Source: JBKEAJ01 sp047972135 (GTDB lineage: Bacteria; Bacteroidota; Bacteroidia; Bacteroidales; Prolixibacteraceae). Taken from it: 16,182 bases of DNA. Positions 7,240-14,246 of the stretch are shown here, piece by piece; position 1 is the first letter of the stretch; the number at the start of each line of letters is the position of its first letter. A program made the position numbers and the translations under genes. The notes beneath the pieces were generated by a model, which saw only the letters and a program-made list of their open reading frames with translations, searched no databases and was not told where the DNA came from. The DNA lies in assembly GCA_047972135.1 (NCBI GenBank), contig JBKEAJ010000155.1, positions 1-16,182 on the forward strand, written 5' to 3'.

Positions 7240-7261
7240 TTACATTATGTCCATCATCTAT

Positions 7262-7338
7262 CGTCATTGCGAGCGTCAGCGTGGCAATCTGTCCGTTGTT
7301 GCAGGAGATTGCTTCGTCGTAAGCTTCTCGCAATAATG
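7262..7338 (-). repeat. Module B, full 77-base MITE/REP-like element, reverse copy
   Basis: The ends are inverted repeats (CGTCATTGCGAG at the left, CTCGCAATAATG at the right) and an inner inverted pair GCAATCT (7284-7290) / AGATTGC (7306-7312) is nested inside. It is the reverse complement of 14247-14323, with about 67 of 77 positions identical by eye. No transposase frame is present. Confidence 0.85.
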
Positions 7339-7386
7339 TTTGTGTATTTTTCATTTGTTCATCAACTATACTTTGCTCATTGTTCA

Positions 7387-7458
7387 GATATCAGGGCTAT
7401 CGCCCCTATTATTTTTCTATCTATCTCTTTGCTACGAAGATATCGGGACTACGTCCCT
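7387..7458. repeat. Pair of related hairpins, 52-base period
   Basis: GATATC followed by AGGGC-TATC-GCCCCT (7387-7407) and GATATC followed by GGGAC-TAC-GTCCC (7439-7458) are two versions of one motif. The first is followed by ATTATTTTTCT and could act as a weak terminator on the plus strand. Confidence 0.55.
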
Positions 7459-7463
7459 AAACA

Positions 7464-7508
7464 TCAAACTCTAAACGATTAAACAGTTCAACGATTAAAC
7501 TCTAAACC
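7464..7508 (-). repeat. Module C, reverse tandem form
   Basis: Tandem variants of the unit CTAAACGATTAAAC; the reverse complement resembles 281-310 and 7650-7680. Confidence 0.6.
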
Positions 7509-7649
7509 ATGTACACCATTCCCCGCTTTATTCGTTATAGAGCCGTAAATAATTTAGATGCGTTTGCCCTAAATAAATTCCTTTATAGTAGCGAAGCAAT
7601 AATATTTTTTTACTACATTTGACAGCGCAACGATAGCATGAAACGAGCA

Positions 7650-7724
7650 TGTTTATTTGTTTAGTCGTTTAAGGTTTGAAAAATACTATATGCTGTACGC
7701 TTTAGGCTAACGCTCGCAATGACG
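7650..7724. repeat. Dispersed composite repeat, copy with modules C, A and half B
   Basis: Module C (7650-7680), module A (about 7686-7708) and half of module B stand in the same order as at 281-387. The last 19 bases (7706-7724, GCTAACGCTCGCAATGACG) are identical to 14305-14323, the right end of the full B element. Confidence 0.7.
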
Positions 7725-7755
7725 AACCTTGCGCTTGTCCAGTTGTTAATAAAGA

Positions 7756-7771
7756 GATGAGATATCTCATC
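7756..7771. promoter_or_regulatory. Perfect 16-bp palindrome, operator-like
   Basis: GATGAGATATCTCATC is a perfect inverted repeat without a spacer, centred about 38 bases before the start of the YbjN-like gene. It is followed by AT-rich sequence and is not part of the dispersed repeats. A dimeric regulator could bind here, but no regulator gene lies next to it. Confidence 0.5.
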
Positions 7772-7801
7772 ATTAGTATAAATTAAATATATAGTATAAA
7801 C

Positions 7802-8974
7802 ATGGTAAACAATTCTCCAAAATTCTATGAGAATACAAACTCCACCGGAGAAAAATTTTTGGATGGGTCAATTCTCGCTAAAAGTAATGAACTGTACGAC
7901 GATGGTGATTTCAAAGGGGCATTTAAAGGTCTGTTGGAATTTGTAGATCCTGAGTTGGTAAAGAAATTTGAGGCAGACGATAAGCATTGGGAAATGCCTC
8001 ACGGGTCGAGTATTATAAGGTTTGAGATAAAGGACGAGGGTTTTCGCATTGCTGCCTTTGTGTCGAAGCTGACTCCCGATACTAATTTAGTACCACTGAA
8101 GCGCAATCTTTGCGAGGCTAATTTTTCGAGTTTAGATCTTGCCAATGTTGCTCTTAGCGACGGCGAGGTAGTTTTTTATTATGATTTTCTGTGGGAGGAG
8201 TCTTATCCGCGCAAGGTTTACGACATACTTTGGGACATATGTCGTTTTGCCGATATTCTTGACGACGAGTTTGTGGAGAAATTTAAGACTGTTCACGCTA
8301 GTACTCCGCAAGTTGAGGTCTTGTCGGATACAGAAAAAGAAGCACTATACAATCAAATCCAGGAAGAAATAAAAAATACGAAGGAGTATTTTGAGAAATT
8401 TCAGAGTGAGCGCAAAGAGATACTGATGTTTTATTCGGCAATCATCGGCATAATGAAAATAGAGTATTTTGCGTATCTGCAAGGCTATTACAAGACAGAG
8501 TTTGAGGATATTATCTCTTATACAGGTTCTGACACGAGCGATTCGCTGGCGCAAATAACTTCCAACTGTATCAACTTTCTCAAAGACTTGGAAAATCCTG
8601 AAAATAAGTCCAAAATACTTGATAGTATGTATCGAGTAAAATTATTGGTACCTGAGAGGTCTTTTTCTCCCTTGTCGGTAGTTCGAGATGTTTGGGAGAG
8701 GAGTTATGATAATATTTGTAGAGCTTTCGACGGGAATGACTATGCCTACGTAAGCCTCTCGGCAATGCAGTCTTTTTATAGGTTGATTTCGTATTATAAC
8801 ATACCTAAAGATATATACGATGCGCTTATAAAAGCATTAAAGGAGGGTTCAGACAAGCCTTACAAAGAGAGTGCTGTCATACTGAAAGATGCAATGACAG
8901 CCATCCTTAACGACGATATTAAATCGCCGTCAAAAGGGAAGAAGGGATTTTTCAAAAAGTTGTTCAACATTTAA
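7802..8974 (+). CDS. YbjN-like domain protein with a long helical C-terminal half
   Basis: A 390-residue protein with no signal peptide or membrane segment, so cytoplasmic. Residues about 25-160 look like a YbjN / type III secretion chaperone-like domain: a short helical start (NELYDDGDFKGAFKGLLEFV), the strand HGSSIIRFEI at 67-76, a second strand set (FRIAAFVSKL, VALSDGEVVFYYDF), and an Asp-rich closing helix (WDICRFADILDDEFVEKF). Residues about 175-370 are predicted mostly helical (EKEALYNQIQEEIKNTKEYFEKF is coiled-coil-like) and I recognise no family there. The tail SPSKGKKGFFKKLFNI is strongly basic. Its stop is 12 bases before the protease gene, whose C-terminus carries a similar domain (WEFHKGSSLIRIF against WEMPHGSSIIRFE), which ties the two products together. 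It begins the unit, behind a palindromic site. Function unknown. Confidence 0.72.
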   Translation: MVNNSPKFYENTNSTGEKFLDGSILAKSNELYDDGDFKGAFKGLLEFVDPELVKKFEADDKHWEMPHGSSIIRFEIKDEGFRIAAFVSKLTPDTNLVPLKRNLCEANFSSLDLANVALSDGEVVFYYDFLWEESYPRKVYDILWDICRFADILDDEFVEKFKTVHASTPQVEVLSDTEKEALYNQIQEEIKNTKEYFEKFQSERKEILMFYSAIIGIMKIEYFAYLQGYYKTEFEDIISYTGSDTSDSLAQITSNCINFLKDLENPENKSKILDSMYRVKLLVPERSFSPLSVVRDVWERSYDNICRAFDGNDYAYVSLSAMQSFYRLISYYNIPKDIYDALIKALKEGSDKPYKESAVILKDAMTAILNDDIKSPSKGKKGFFKKLFNI

Positions 8975-8986
8975 AAATAGAGAGAG

Positions 8987-10075
8987 ATGGGCATAAATGA
9001 ATATAAAGCAAGTGTTTACAAGATAAATACCAGCGATGGCACAGGAACGGGATTTGCCATTAAGAATGAGGATTTTATAATCACCAACTACCATGTTGTT
9101 GGCAAGTCTAAACATGTGGGAGTAGAGTCGGTATCAAAAGATAGGTATCTAGGGCATGTTATGTACGTCAATCCCAAGACAGATATAGCATTTATTAAAG
9201 TTGAAGGTTTAAACCCGGCGGGATCTCAGATTATTTTTGACAGAGATACGAAGGTTGACGCAAAAGACAGTTTGATGGTTTTGGGATACCCCTTTGGTAT
9301 GCCGTTTACGGTAACAGAGGGCATAGTTTCGTCGGCAGAGCAGAACCTTGACGGTGTGAAGTTTATTCAAACCGATGCAGCCGTAAATCCTGGTAATAGC
9401 GGAGGTCCGATGATAGACGACAAAGGTCATCTGGTAGCAGTAACGTCGTGTAAATTTAATAATGCCGATAATGTAGGCTTTGGTATAACTTTGGAATATC
9501 TTGTAAAAGAGCTCGATAACTATAAAGACAACAAGGTAGAAAAATATTCACTTGCTTGTCCTTCGTGCAGGGCATTGGTGTCGGAAGCCACGGAGTATTG
9601 TCCTTCGTGTGGCGGCAAGTTGGACAAAAAGATTTTTAGTGAAGAGGAGCTCGACGAGCTGCAAGAGTTTGTTGAAGACGGCATCAGAAAGTTGGGTATC
9701 GACCCTATTGTAGCAAGATACGGAAGATTTTACTGGGAGTTTCACAAGGGCAGTTCGTTGATACGCATATTTTTATATGGCAATAATTATCTATTTGCCA
9801 CCTCGCCGACCAATAATCTGCCTGAGCAGAATAGTGAGGCTTTGTATGATTACATACTGTCTGAGCCAGTAAAGCCGTATAAACTGGGGGTGAGTGATAA
9901 TGAGATATACATATCGTATAGGGTTCATCTTTCGGATGTTTTTTCTGATAATGGCGAAAAAATAAAGGGTGAATTAGTAGATATGATTAACAAGGCCGAC
10001 GAGCTTGATAACTATTTGCGAGATACCTACAATTGTCCGTTTACGACATTTAGCAAGGACGAGGCGGGCGAGTAA
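8987..10075 (+). CDS. Cytoplasmic trypsin-like serine protease with zinc ribbon and YbjN-like domain
   Basis: A 362-residue protein with three parts. Residues 1-180 are a trypsin-like (S1C/HtrA-type) protease with a complete triad: His36 (TNYHVV), Asp66 (KTDIAFIKV) and Ser138 (NPGNSGGP), preceded by the loop GTGTGFAI. Residues 191-208 are a zinc ribbon with Cys191, Cys194, Cys205 and Cys208 (CPSC and CPSC). Residues about 218-350 are a YbjN-like/chaperone-like domain (YWEFHKGSSLIRIF, ATSPTNNLPEQNSEALYDYIL, DELDNYLRD). Unlike periplasmic DegP/DegS there is no signal peptide, no N-terminal anchor and no PDZ domain, so it should act in the cytoplasm. The ATG at 8987 follows an AGAGAGAG purine stretch. 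It is 12 bases after its partner gene and ends 137 bases before the cytochrome bd operon. Substrate unknown; the YbjN-like domain may recognise it. Confidence 0.82.
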   Translation: MGINEYKASVYKINTSDGTGTGFAIKNEDFIITNYHVVGKSKHVGVESVSKDRYLGHVMYVNPKTDIAFIKVEGLNPAGSQIIFDRDTKVDAKDSLMVLGYPFGMPFTVTEGIVSSAEQNLDGVKFIQTDAAVNPGNSGGPMIDDKGHLVAVTSCKFNNADNVGFGITLEYLVKELDNYKDNKVEKYSLACPSCRALVSEATEYCPSCGGKLDKKIFSEEELDELQEFVEDGIRKLGIDPIVARYGRFYWEFHKGSSLIRIFLYGNNYLFATSPTNNLPEQNSEALYDYILSEPVKPYKLGVSDNEIYISYRVHLSDVFSDNGEKIKGELVDMINKADELDNYLRDTYNCPFTTFSKDEAGE

Positions 10076-10212
10076 GCGGTTGTATTGCAGGTGTTTGCTG
10101 AATTTATTTCTACGTTCTTAAATTATGGGTATTGCTTAATAAAAAATATCTATAAGATAAAGAGGCAATTTCTTGTTAACTTAGGGCAGTTAAACTCATA
10201 AATGATTGTAAT

Positions 10213-10431
10213 ATGACTAGCAGGACAAAGCGTGCATGGGCATTGTACAAAGACGGCTTTATAAAAATGCCGAGATGGGGAAGAACCCTTTGGCTTATTA
10301 TTCTCATCAAGGCATTTGTGATGTTTGCCATATTGAAGATTTTCTTTTTTCCGAATTTCTTGAACACCAAATTCGAGAGCGACGAAAGCAGGAGTGAGTA
10401 TGTGATAGAGCGAATAACAAATCAAGAATAG
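10213..10431 (+). CDS. DUF4492 family protein, cytochrome bd operon leader gene
   Basis: A 72-residue protein of the DUF4492 family, which is found almost only directly before cydA in Bacteroidetes and some Campylobacterota. It has an amphipathic, basic N-terminus (TKRAWALYKDGFIKMPRWGRTLW), one membrane helix at about residues 25-46 (LWLIILIKAFVMFAILKIFFF), and a charged C-terminal tail. The family's role is not established; its strict linkage suggests a part in assembly or stability of the bd oxidase. It lies 38 bases before cydA. The start at 10213 follows AATGATTGTAAT; no clear Shine-Dalgarno sequence is seen, as usual for the phylum. Confidence 0.85.
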   Translation: MTSRTKRAWALYKDGFIKMPRWGRTLWLIILIKAFVMFAILKIFFFPNFLNTKFESDESRSEYVIERITNQE

Positions 10432-10469
10432 AATAAATGTAGAAATAAATTCAAATTAAACACACTATT

Positions 10470-12029
10470 ATGAATGTATTTGACATGTCCTTGGTAGATT
10501 GGTCTCGTGGTCAGTTTGCCTTGACAGCTATGTATCACTGGCTTTTTGTTCCTCTGACTTTGGGAATAACATTCATAATCGCCATCATGGAGACAATCTA
10601 TGTAAAAACGGGCGATGAAGGATGGAAAAAAGCTACGAAGTTTTGGATGAAGCTCTTCGGCATTAACTTTGCCATAGGGGTTGCTACGGGAATAATCCTA
10701 GAGTTTGAGTTTGGCACCAACTGGTCCAACTACTCATGGTTTGTGGGCGATATTTTTGGTGCGCCGCTAGCCATCGAAGGGATTTTTGCCTTCTTTTTGG
10801 AGACCACTTTTATAGCGGTCATGTTTTTTGGTTGGGATAAGGTGAGCAAGCGTTTTCACCTATTGTCGTCGTGGCTTGTTGCTATTGGTGCCAACCTGTC
10901 GGCGCTGTGGATTTTGGTTGCCAACGGCTGGATGCAAAACCCTGTTGGGATGAGATTTAATCCCGACACTGCACGTAACGAGATGATGAGTTTTTGGGAT
11001 GTAATCATGTCGCCGACGGCAGCGAGTAAGTTTCTGCACACCATCACCTCAAGTTTTGTATTGGGGTCGATATTCGTAATCGGAATATCAGCGTGGTTTT
11101 TGCTCAAGAAGCGTGAAGTTAAGTTTGCCAAGCGCAGTATGATAGTTGCAGCTTCCTTCGGACTTCTGTCTTCGTTGATGGTAGCACTCAACGGCGACTA
11201 TTCGGCAAAGCTGGTTGCACAGACACAGCCCATGAAGTTTGCAGCGATGGAAGGTATCTACAACGGTAGCGACGATGCAGGCATAGCCATGTTCGGAATT
11301 ATGAAACCTGGTCCTGCACATGGAGAAGACAACTTTGTGTGGCGCCCCGAAGTTCCCAATCTATTGTCTTTCTTGGCATATGGTAAATTTGGAGAGTTTG
11401 TTCCCGGAATAAACAATCTGATAGACGGCTACAATGAAGGTGGCAAGTCAGATATTAGTGCCAAAGAGAAGATGGAGCGTGGAGCTTATGCTATGAGCCG
11501 TTTGGCAGAATTTAAAGAAGCCAAGAAAGCCAGCGATACGGCAAAAGCCGACGAAATCAGGACAGAGTTTGGCAGCGAAAAGTTCCAAAACGAATATTTT
11601 AAATACTTTGGCTACGGAGCTGTGAAAGACACAGCCTTCCTCGTTCCCAATGTTGCACTGACTTTCTACTCATTCCACATTATGTTCACACTTGGATGCT
11701 TCTTTATTTTGTTGTTCTTGGTGGTCTTGATTTTGACCCTCAAAAACAAAATACAAAACAGCAAGTTGTGGTTGCGTATAGCGATTATCTGCATACCACT
11801 GGCATACTTAGCTTCGCAAGCTGGCTGGATAGTTGCGGAAGTTGGTCGTCAGCCTTGGGTAATTCAGGATTTGATGACTACAACCACTGCCGTAACTCGA
11901 ATTTCAGCGTCGGCGGTGCAGGTTACATTTTGGCTATTCTTCGTTCTCTTTACAACCTTGTTGATAGCAGAGCTTAGGATATTATTGACACAGATAAAGA
12001 AAGGACCTAAAATTCAAGAAGGAGAATAG
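10470..12029 (+). CDS. cydA: Cytochrome bd ubiquinol/menaquinol oxidase subunit I
   Basis: A 519-residue subunit I of the cytochrome bd oxidase, the inner-membrane enzyme that oxidises quinol and reduces oxygen to water with high affinity. Aligned by motif with the E. coli protein, the haem ligands are present: His23 (AMYHWLF), His190 (FLHTITS) and Met405 (SFHIMF). Also present are Glu103 and Glu111 of AIEGIFAFFLE, the Q-loop entry residues Lys256 and Glu261 (KFAAMEG), and the GWIVAEVGRQPW motif at 452-463 with Glu457. The hydrophilic stretch at about 280-385 gives a long quinol-binding loop similar in size to that of E. coli (L-type). The gene ends two bases before cydB. It is complete, and the operon suggests a microaerobic or nanaerobic lifestyle. 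Confidence 0.97.
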   Translation: MNVFDMSLVDWSRGQFALTAMYHWLFVPLTLGITFIIAIMETIYVKTGDEGWKKATKFWMKLFGINFAIGVATGIILEFEFGTNWSNYSWFVGDIFGAPLAIEGIFAFFLETTFIAVMFFGWDKVSKRFHLLSSWLVAIGANLSALWILVANGWMQNPVGMRFNPDTARNEMMSFWDVIMSPTAASKFLHTITSSFVLGSIFVIGISAWFLLKKREVKFAKRSMIVAASFGLLSSLMVALNGDYSAKLVAQTQPMKFAAMEGIYNGSDDAGIAMFGIMKPGPAHGEDNFVWRPEVPNLLSFLAYGKFGEFVPGINNLIDGYNEGGKSDISAKEKMERGAYAMSRLAEFKEAKKASDTAKADEIRTEFGSEKFQNEYFKYFGYGAVKDTAFLVPNVALTFYSFHIMFTLGCFFILLFLVVLILTLKNKIQNSKLWLRIAIICIPLAYLASQAGWIVAEVGRQPWVIQDLMTTTTAVTRISASAVQVTFWLFFVLFTTLLIAELRILLTQIKKGPKIQEGE

Positions 12030-12031
12030 TT

Positions 12032-13165
12032 ATGTTTGAGAATATGGATTATTTAACATTGCAACAATACTGGTGGTTTCTGGTATCGTTGCTAGGCGCA
12101 TTGTTTGTATTTCTAAACTTTGTGCAGGGTGGGCAATCGCTATTATTTTCGATAGGTAAAACTGCAAAGGAGAAAGAGCTACTGCTCCATACCATAGGTG
12201 CTCACTGGGAACTGACATTTACCACTCTTGTAACATTCGGCGGTGCATTTTTCGCATCTTTCCCCTTGTTTTATGCAACCAGCTTTGGCGGTGCATATTG
12301 GGTGTGGTTTGCTATTTTGGTTCTGTTTATCTTGCAGGCAGTATCGTTTAAGTTCCACAAGAAAGCAAGTAACTTTTTGGGCGAAAAGACCTACGAGGTA
12401 TTTCTATGGCTCAACGGAACGCTTGCTCCCTTATTGGTAGGAACGGCTGTCGGCACCTTCTTCAACGGGGCGCAGTTCACCCTCGACCAATATAACTCGG
12501 TTCATTGGCAGACTTCATTCAGAGGCTTAGAGGCAGTATTAAACTGGCATAATGTGAGCTTGGGTCTAGCTTTGGTGTTTTTGGCACGCATACTCGGAGC
12601 GATGTTCTATATCAATAGGATTGACGAAGAAGAAATCCGGGCAAGAGCGCGTAAGCAGGTCTTGTACAACACTATACCATTCTTGGTTTTCTTCCTAGCA
12701 TTTGCGGTGGCACTATTGTTTAAACAAGGTGTAGGCTACACAATGAATGGCGACACTCCGGTTTTCGCTATCGAAGATGGGAAGTATTTATCGAATTTTC
12801 TTGCCATGCCGGTGGTTCTGGTAATGTTCCTACTCGGAGTGGTGGGTGTCTTGTTGGCAATAGGCAGAACGATATTTACTAAATGTACCAAGTGTATATG
12901 GGTAGGTAGTCTGGGTACTGTATTGGTCGTGCTTTCGGTGTTTTTGATAGCTGGCTACAACGGTACTGCTTTCTATCCGTCGGGAGTAGATATTCAGAGT
13001 TCGCTATGCATACAAAATGCCTCGTCCAGCAAGTTTACCTTGGTTGCGATGAGCTATGTGTCATTGGGAGTGCCTTTTGTACTTGCTTATGTATGGTATG
13101 CATGGAAATCGCTTACAAAGAAAGAGGAAAGTCTTTCGGATTTACCCGATGAAGCTCAGTATTAA
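12032..13165 (+). CDS. cydB: Cytochrome bd oxidase subunit II
   Basis: A 377-residue subunit II, the structural partner of CydA, with about eight or nine membrane helices. Family hallmarks are the N-terminal QYWWFLVSLLG, the IGAHWELTFTTLVTFGGAFFASFPLFYA stretch (in parts, 55-82) and the repeated helix pattern through FALA-type segments. The loop that in E. coli reads DGFDMG is NFVQGG here (29-34), and the HWD that follows in the next helix is HWE (58-60). This pattern is common in the phylum but means the acidic residues on that side differ from the enterobacterial enzyme. A two-base gap from cydA implies translational coupling. It is followed after 18 bases by the small third subunit. Confidence 0.95.
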   Translation: MFENMDYLTLQQYWWFLVSLLGALFVFLNFVQGGQSLLFSIGKTAKEKELLLHTIGAHWELTFTTLVTFGGAFFASFPLFYATSFGGAYWVWFAILVLFILQAVSFKFHKKASNFLGEKTYEVFLWLNGTLAPLLVGTAVGTFFNGAQFTLDQYNSVHWQTSFRGLEAVLNWHNVSLGLALVFLARILGAMFYINRIDEEEIRARARKQVLYNTIPFLVFFLAFAVALLFKQGVGYTMNGDTPVFAIEDGKYLSNFLAMPVVLVMFLLGVVGVLLAIGRTIFTKCTKCIWVGSLGTVLVVLSVFLIAGYNGTAFYPSGVDIQSSLCIQNASSSKFTLVAMSYVSLGVPFVLAYVWYAWKSLTKKEESLSDLPDEAQY

Positions 13166-13183
13166 TCAAAAAGAGAGAAAGAT

Positions 13184-13303
13184 ATGTATTTAGAATCAAT
13201 ATTGTGGTACTTGACCTATCCCGCTCTGATAGTAGCGAGCTACTATCTTGCAGTCTGCATGGTCAAAAAGTACGAAAAAAACACTATCGACAAAGACGAT
13301 TAG
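13184..13303 (+). CDS. CydX-like small subunit of cytochrome bd oxidase
   Basis: A 39-residue open frame (MYLESILWYLTYPALIV and on, ending in KNTIDKDD) with a single membrane helix at about residues 6-26 and a charged C-terminal tail. It starts 18 bases after the cydB stop, with a purine-rich stretch (AAAAGAGAGAAAG) in front, and ends before a strong terminator. CydX proteins in other bacteria are 30-50-residue single-helix peptides coded right after cydB, with a Trp or Tyr in the N-terminal part and an acidic C-terminus; Trp8, Tyr9 and the tail fit. Sequence similarity to E. coli CydX is too weak to settle homology, so the name is by position and shape. It is shorter than common gene-calling cut-offs and could easily be missed. 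Confidence 0.75.
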   Translation: MYLESILWYLTYPALIVASYYLAVCMVKKYEKNTIDKDD

Positions 13304-13332
13304 TTTTTTCATGACTAATAATTTTTAGTTGT

Positions 13333-13362
13333 GCCCGTAGGATTTATCTTACGGGCTTTTTT
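13333..13362 (+). terminator. Intrinsic terminator of the cyd operon
   Basis: GCCCGTAG (13333-13340) pairs with TTACGGGC (13349-13356) around an eight-base loop, followed directly by six T. It closes the operon that begins at 10213. Confidence 0.9.
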
Positions 13363-13364
13363 CG

Positions 13365-13372
13365 TACTTTTG
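13365..13372 (+). promoter_or_regulatory. Candidate -7 promoter box for dcd
   Basis: TACTTTTG matches TAnnTTTG exactly and stands 17 bases before the dcd ATG. It begins just two bases after the terminator's T-run, so terminator and promoter are packed together. The expected -33 region falls inside the terminator stem and shows no TTG. Confidence 0.45.
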
Positions 13373-13389
13373 TATAAAATTACAAGGAT

Positions 13390-13908
13390 ATGATTTTATC
13401 AGGAAAAGAAATAAAAAAGCGACTTAATACCGAGATTTTTATCGAGCCGTACAACGACAAGCAGCTCAACCCCAACAGCTACAATCTGCGTTTACATGAC
13501 AAATTGCTTGTTTACGACAAGGAGGTGCTTGATATGAAGAAGGAAAACACTGCAAGCGAGCTGATTATCCCCGAAGACGGCTTGCTATTGGAAACTGGCA
13601 AGCTCTATCTCGGGCGCACCATCGAACATACTCGTACCGACACGCTTGTGCCAATGCTCGAAGGTCGCTCGTCCATTGGTAGGCTGGGACTGTTCATTCA
13701 TGTTACGGCAGGCTTTGGCGACGTAGGCTTTAATGGCTTTTGGACCCTGGAGATATTTTGTGTTCAGCCCATACGTATATATCCGAACATCGAAATATGT
13801 CAGATATATTATCATGACATTCAAGGGGAATACGAACATTATACTAGCGGTAAATATCAGAATAACAAGGAGGTACAGCCTAGTATGCTCTACAAAGATT
13901 TTATGTAA
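13390..13908 (+). CDS. dcd: dCTP deaminase (possibly bifunctional with dUTPase)
   Basis: A 172-residue enzyme of the dCTP deaminase/dUTPase superfamily that supplies dUTP or dUMP for thymidylate synthesis. The core motif EGRSSIGRLGLFIHVTAG (91-108) with Arg93, Ser94 and Ser95 binds the triphosphate. Glu121 in FNGFWTLEI sits where E. coli has its catalytic Glu138. QLNPNSYNLRL near the N-terminus (25-35) is the usual family signature, and the C-terminal YTSGKYQNNKEVQPSMLYKD is typical of Bacteroidetes members. The length is slightly under the E. coli protein (193). Whether it also has dUTPase activity cannot be read from the sequence. It starts just after a terminator and a TAnnTTTG box and ends two bases before yidD. 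Confidence 0.92.
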   Translation: MILSGKEIKKRLNTEIFIEPYNDKQLNPNSYNLRLHDKLLVYDKEVLDMKKENTASELIIPEDGLLLETGKLYLGRTIEHTRTDTLVPMLEGRSSIGRLGLFIHVTAGFGDVGFNGFWTLEIFCVQPIRIYPNIEICQIYYHDIQGEYEHYTSGKYQNNKEVQPSMLYKDFM

Positions 13909-13910
13909 AG

Positions 13911-14183
13911 TTGACTGTATTTAAAAACATAGTCGCCCATATAGTTCTTTTTCCGGTATATCTGTACCGTTGGTTTATCTCGCCCATACTACCTCCCTCG
14001 TGCCGCCATACGCCGACCTGCTCACAGTATGCCATTGAGGCTGTGAAGAAACGGGGCGTGTTTGTGGGAATATATCTGACAATAAATAGGATACTGCGTT
14101 GCCATCCATGGGGCACAAAAGGCTACGACCCAGTTCCCGACAAAGGCTGCAAAGCGAGTGTGAATGAGACTTCCAAGCAGTAG
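13911..14183 (+). CDS. yidD: Membrane protein insertion efficiency factor YidD
   Basis: A 90-residue YidD, a small membrane-associated protein that helps YidC and Sec insert inner-membrane proteins. The signature RWFISPILPPSCRHTPTCSQYAIEA (in parts, 20-44) and RILRCHPWGTKGYDPVP (60-76), with conserved Cys31, Cys37 and Cys64, is complete. The N-terminal part is an amphipathic or hydrophobic helix (FKNIVAHIVLFPVYLYRW). There is no ATG in frame before the signature; a TTG at 13911, two bases after the dcd stop, is the best start and suggests coupled translation with dcd. Gene identity is certain, the exact start less so. yidD usually sits near rnpA and yidC; here it is alone with dcd. Confidence 0.93.
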   Translation: MTVFKNIVAHIVLFPVYLYRWFISPILPPSCRHTPTCSQYAIEAVKKRGVFVGIYLTINRILRCHPWGTKGYDPVPDKGCKASVNETSKQ

Positions 14184-14194
14184 CTATATGCAAT

Positions 14195-14229
14195 TTAATT
14201 ATTAATGGTGAATTGTTAATTATTAATGG
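14195..14229 (+). repeat. Short direct repeat
   Basis: TTAATTATTAATGG occurs at 14195-14208 and again at 14216-14229, a 21-base period, immediately before module B. It may be a local duplication at the edge of the element. Confidence 0.6.
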
Positions 14230-14246
14230 AATACCAAATAAACGAG

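Larger units (their letters stand above)
6976..7801. other. Repeat-rich 826-base intergenic region
   Basis: No credible gene. A 98-codon open frame at 7186-7482 runs straight through repeat modules and hairpins and has no protein-like pattern. The region holds module A (7117-7163), a hairpin (7220-7239), a full module B (7262-7338), two related hairpins (7387-7407 and 7439-7458), module C in reverse (7464-7508), a composite C-A-half B copy (7650-7724) and an operator-like palindrome (7756-7771). Confidence 0.7.

Noticed and set aside
7262..7458. CRISPR array
   Set aside because: The repeats are few, of different kinds and unevenly spaced, with no regular repeat-spacer pattern and no cas genes nearby.
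7186..7482. A 98-codon open frame in the intergenic region
   Set aside because: It runs through module B, hairpins and other repeats, has no recognisable motif, and its codons follow the repeat sequence. It is a by-product of the repeats.
8987..10075. Annotation as periplasmic DegP/HtrA
   Set aside because: There is no signal peptide, membrane anchor or PDZ domain, and a zinc ribbon with reduced-type Cys pairs points to the cytoplasm.
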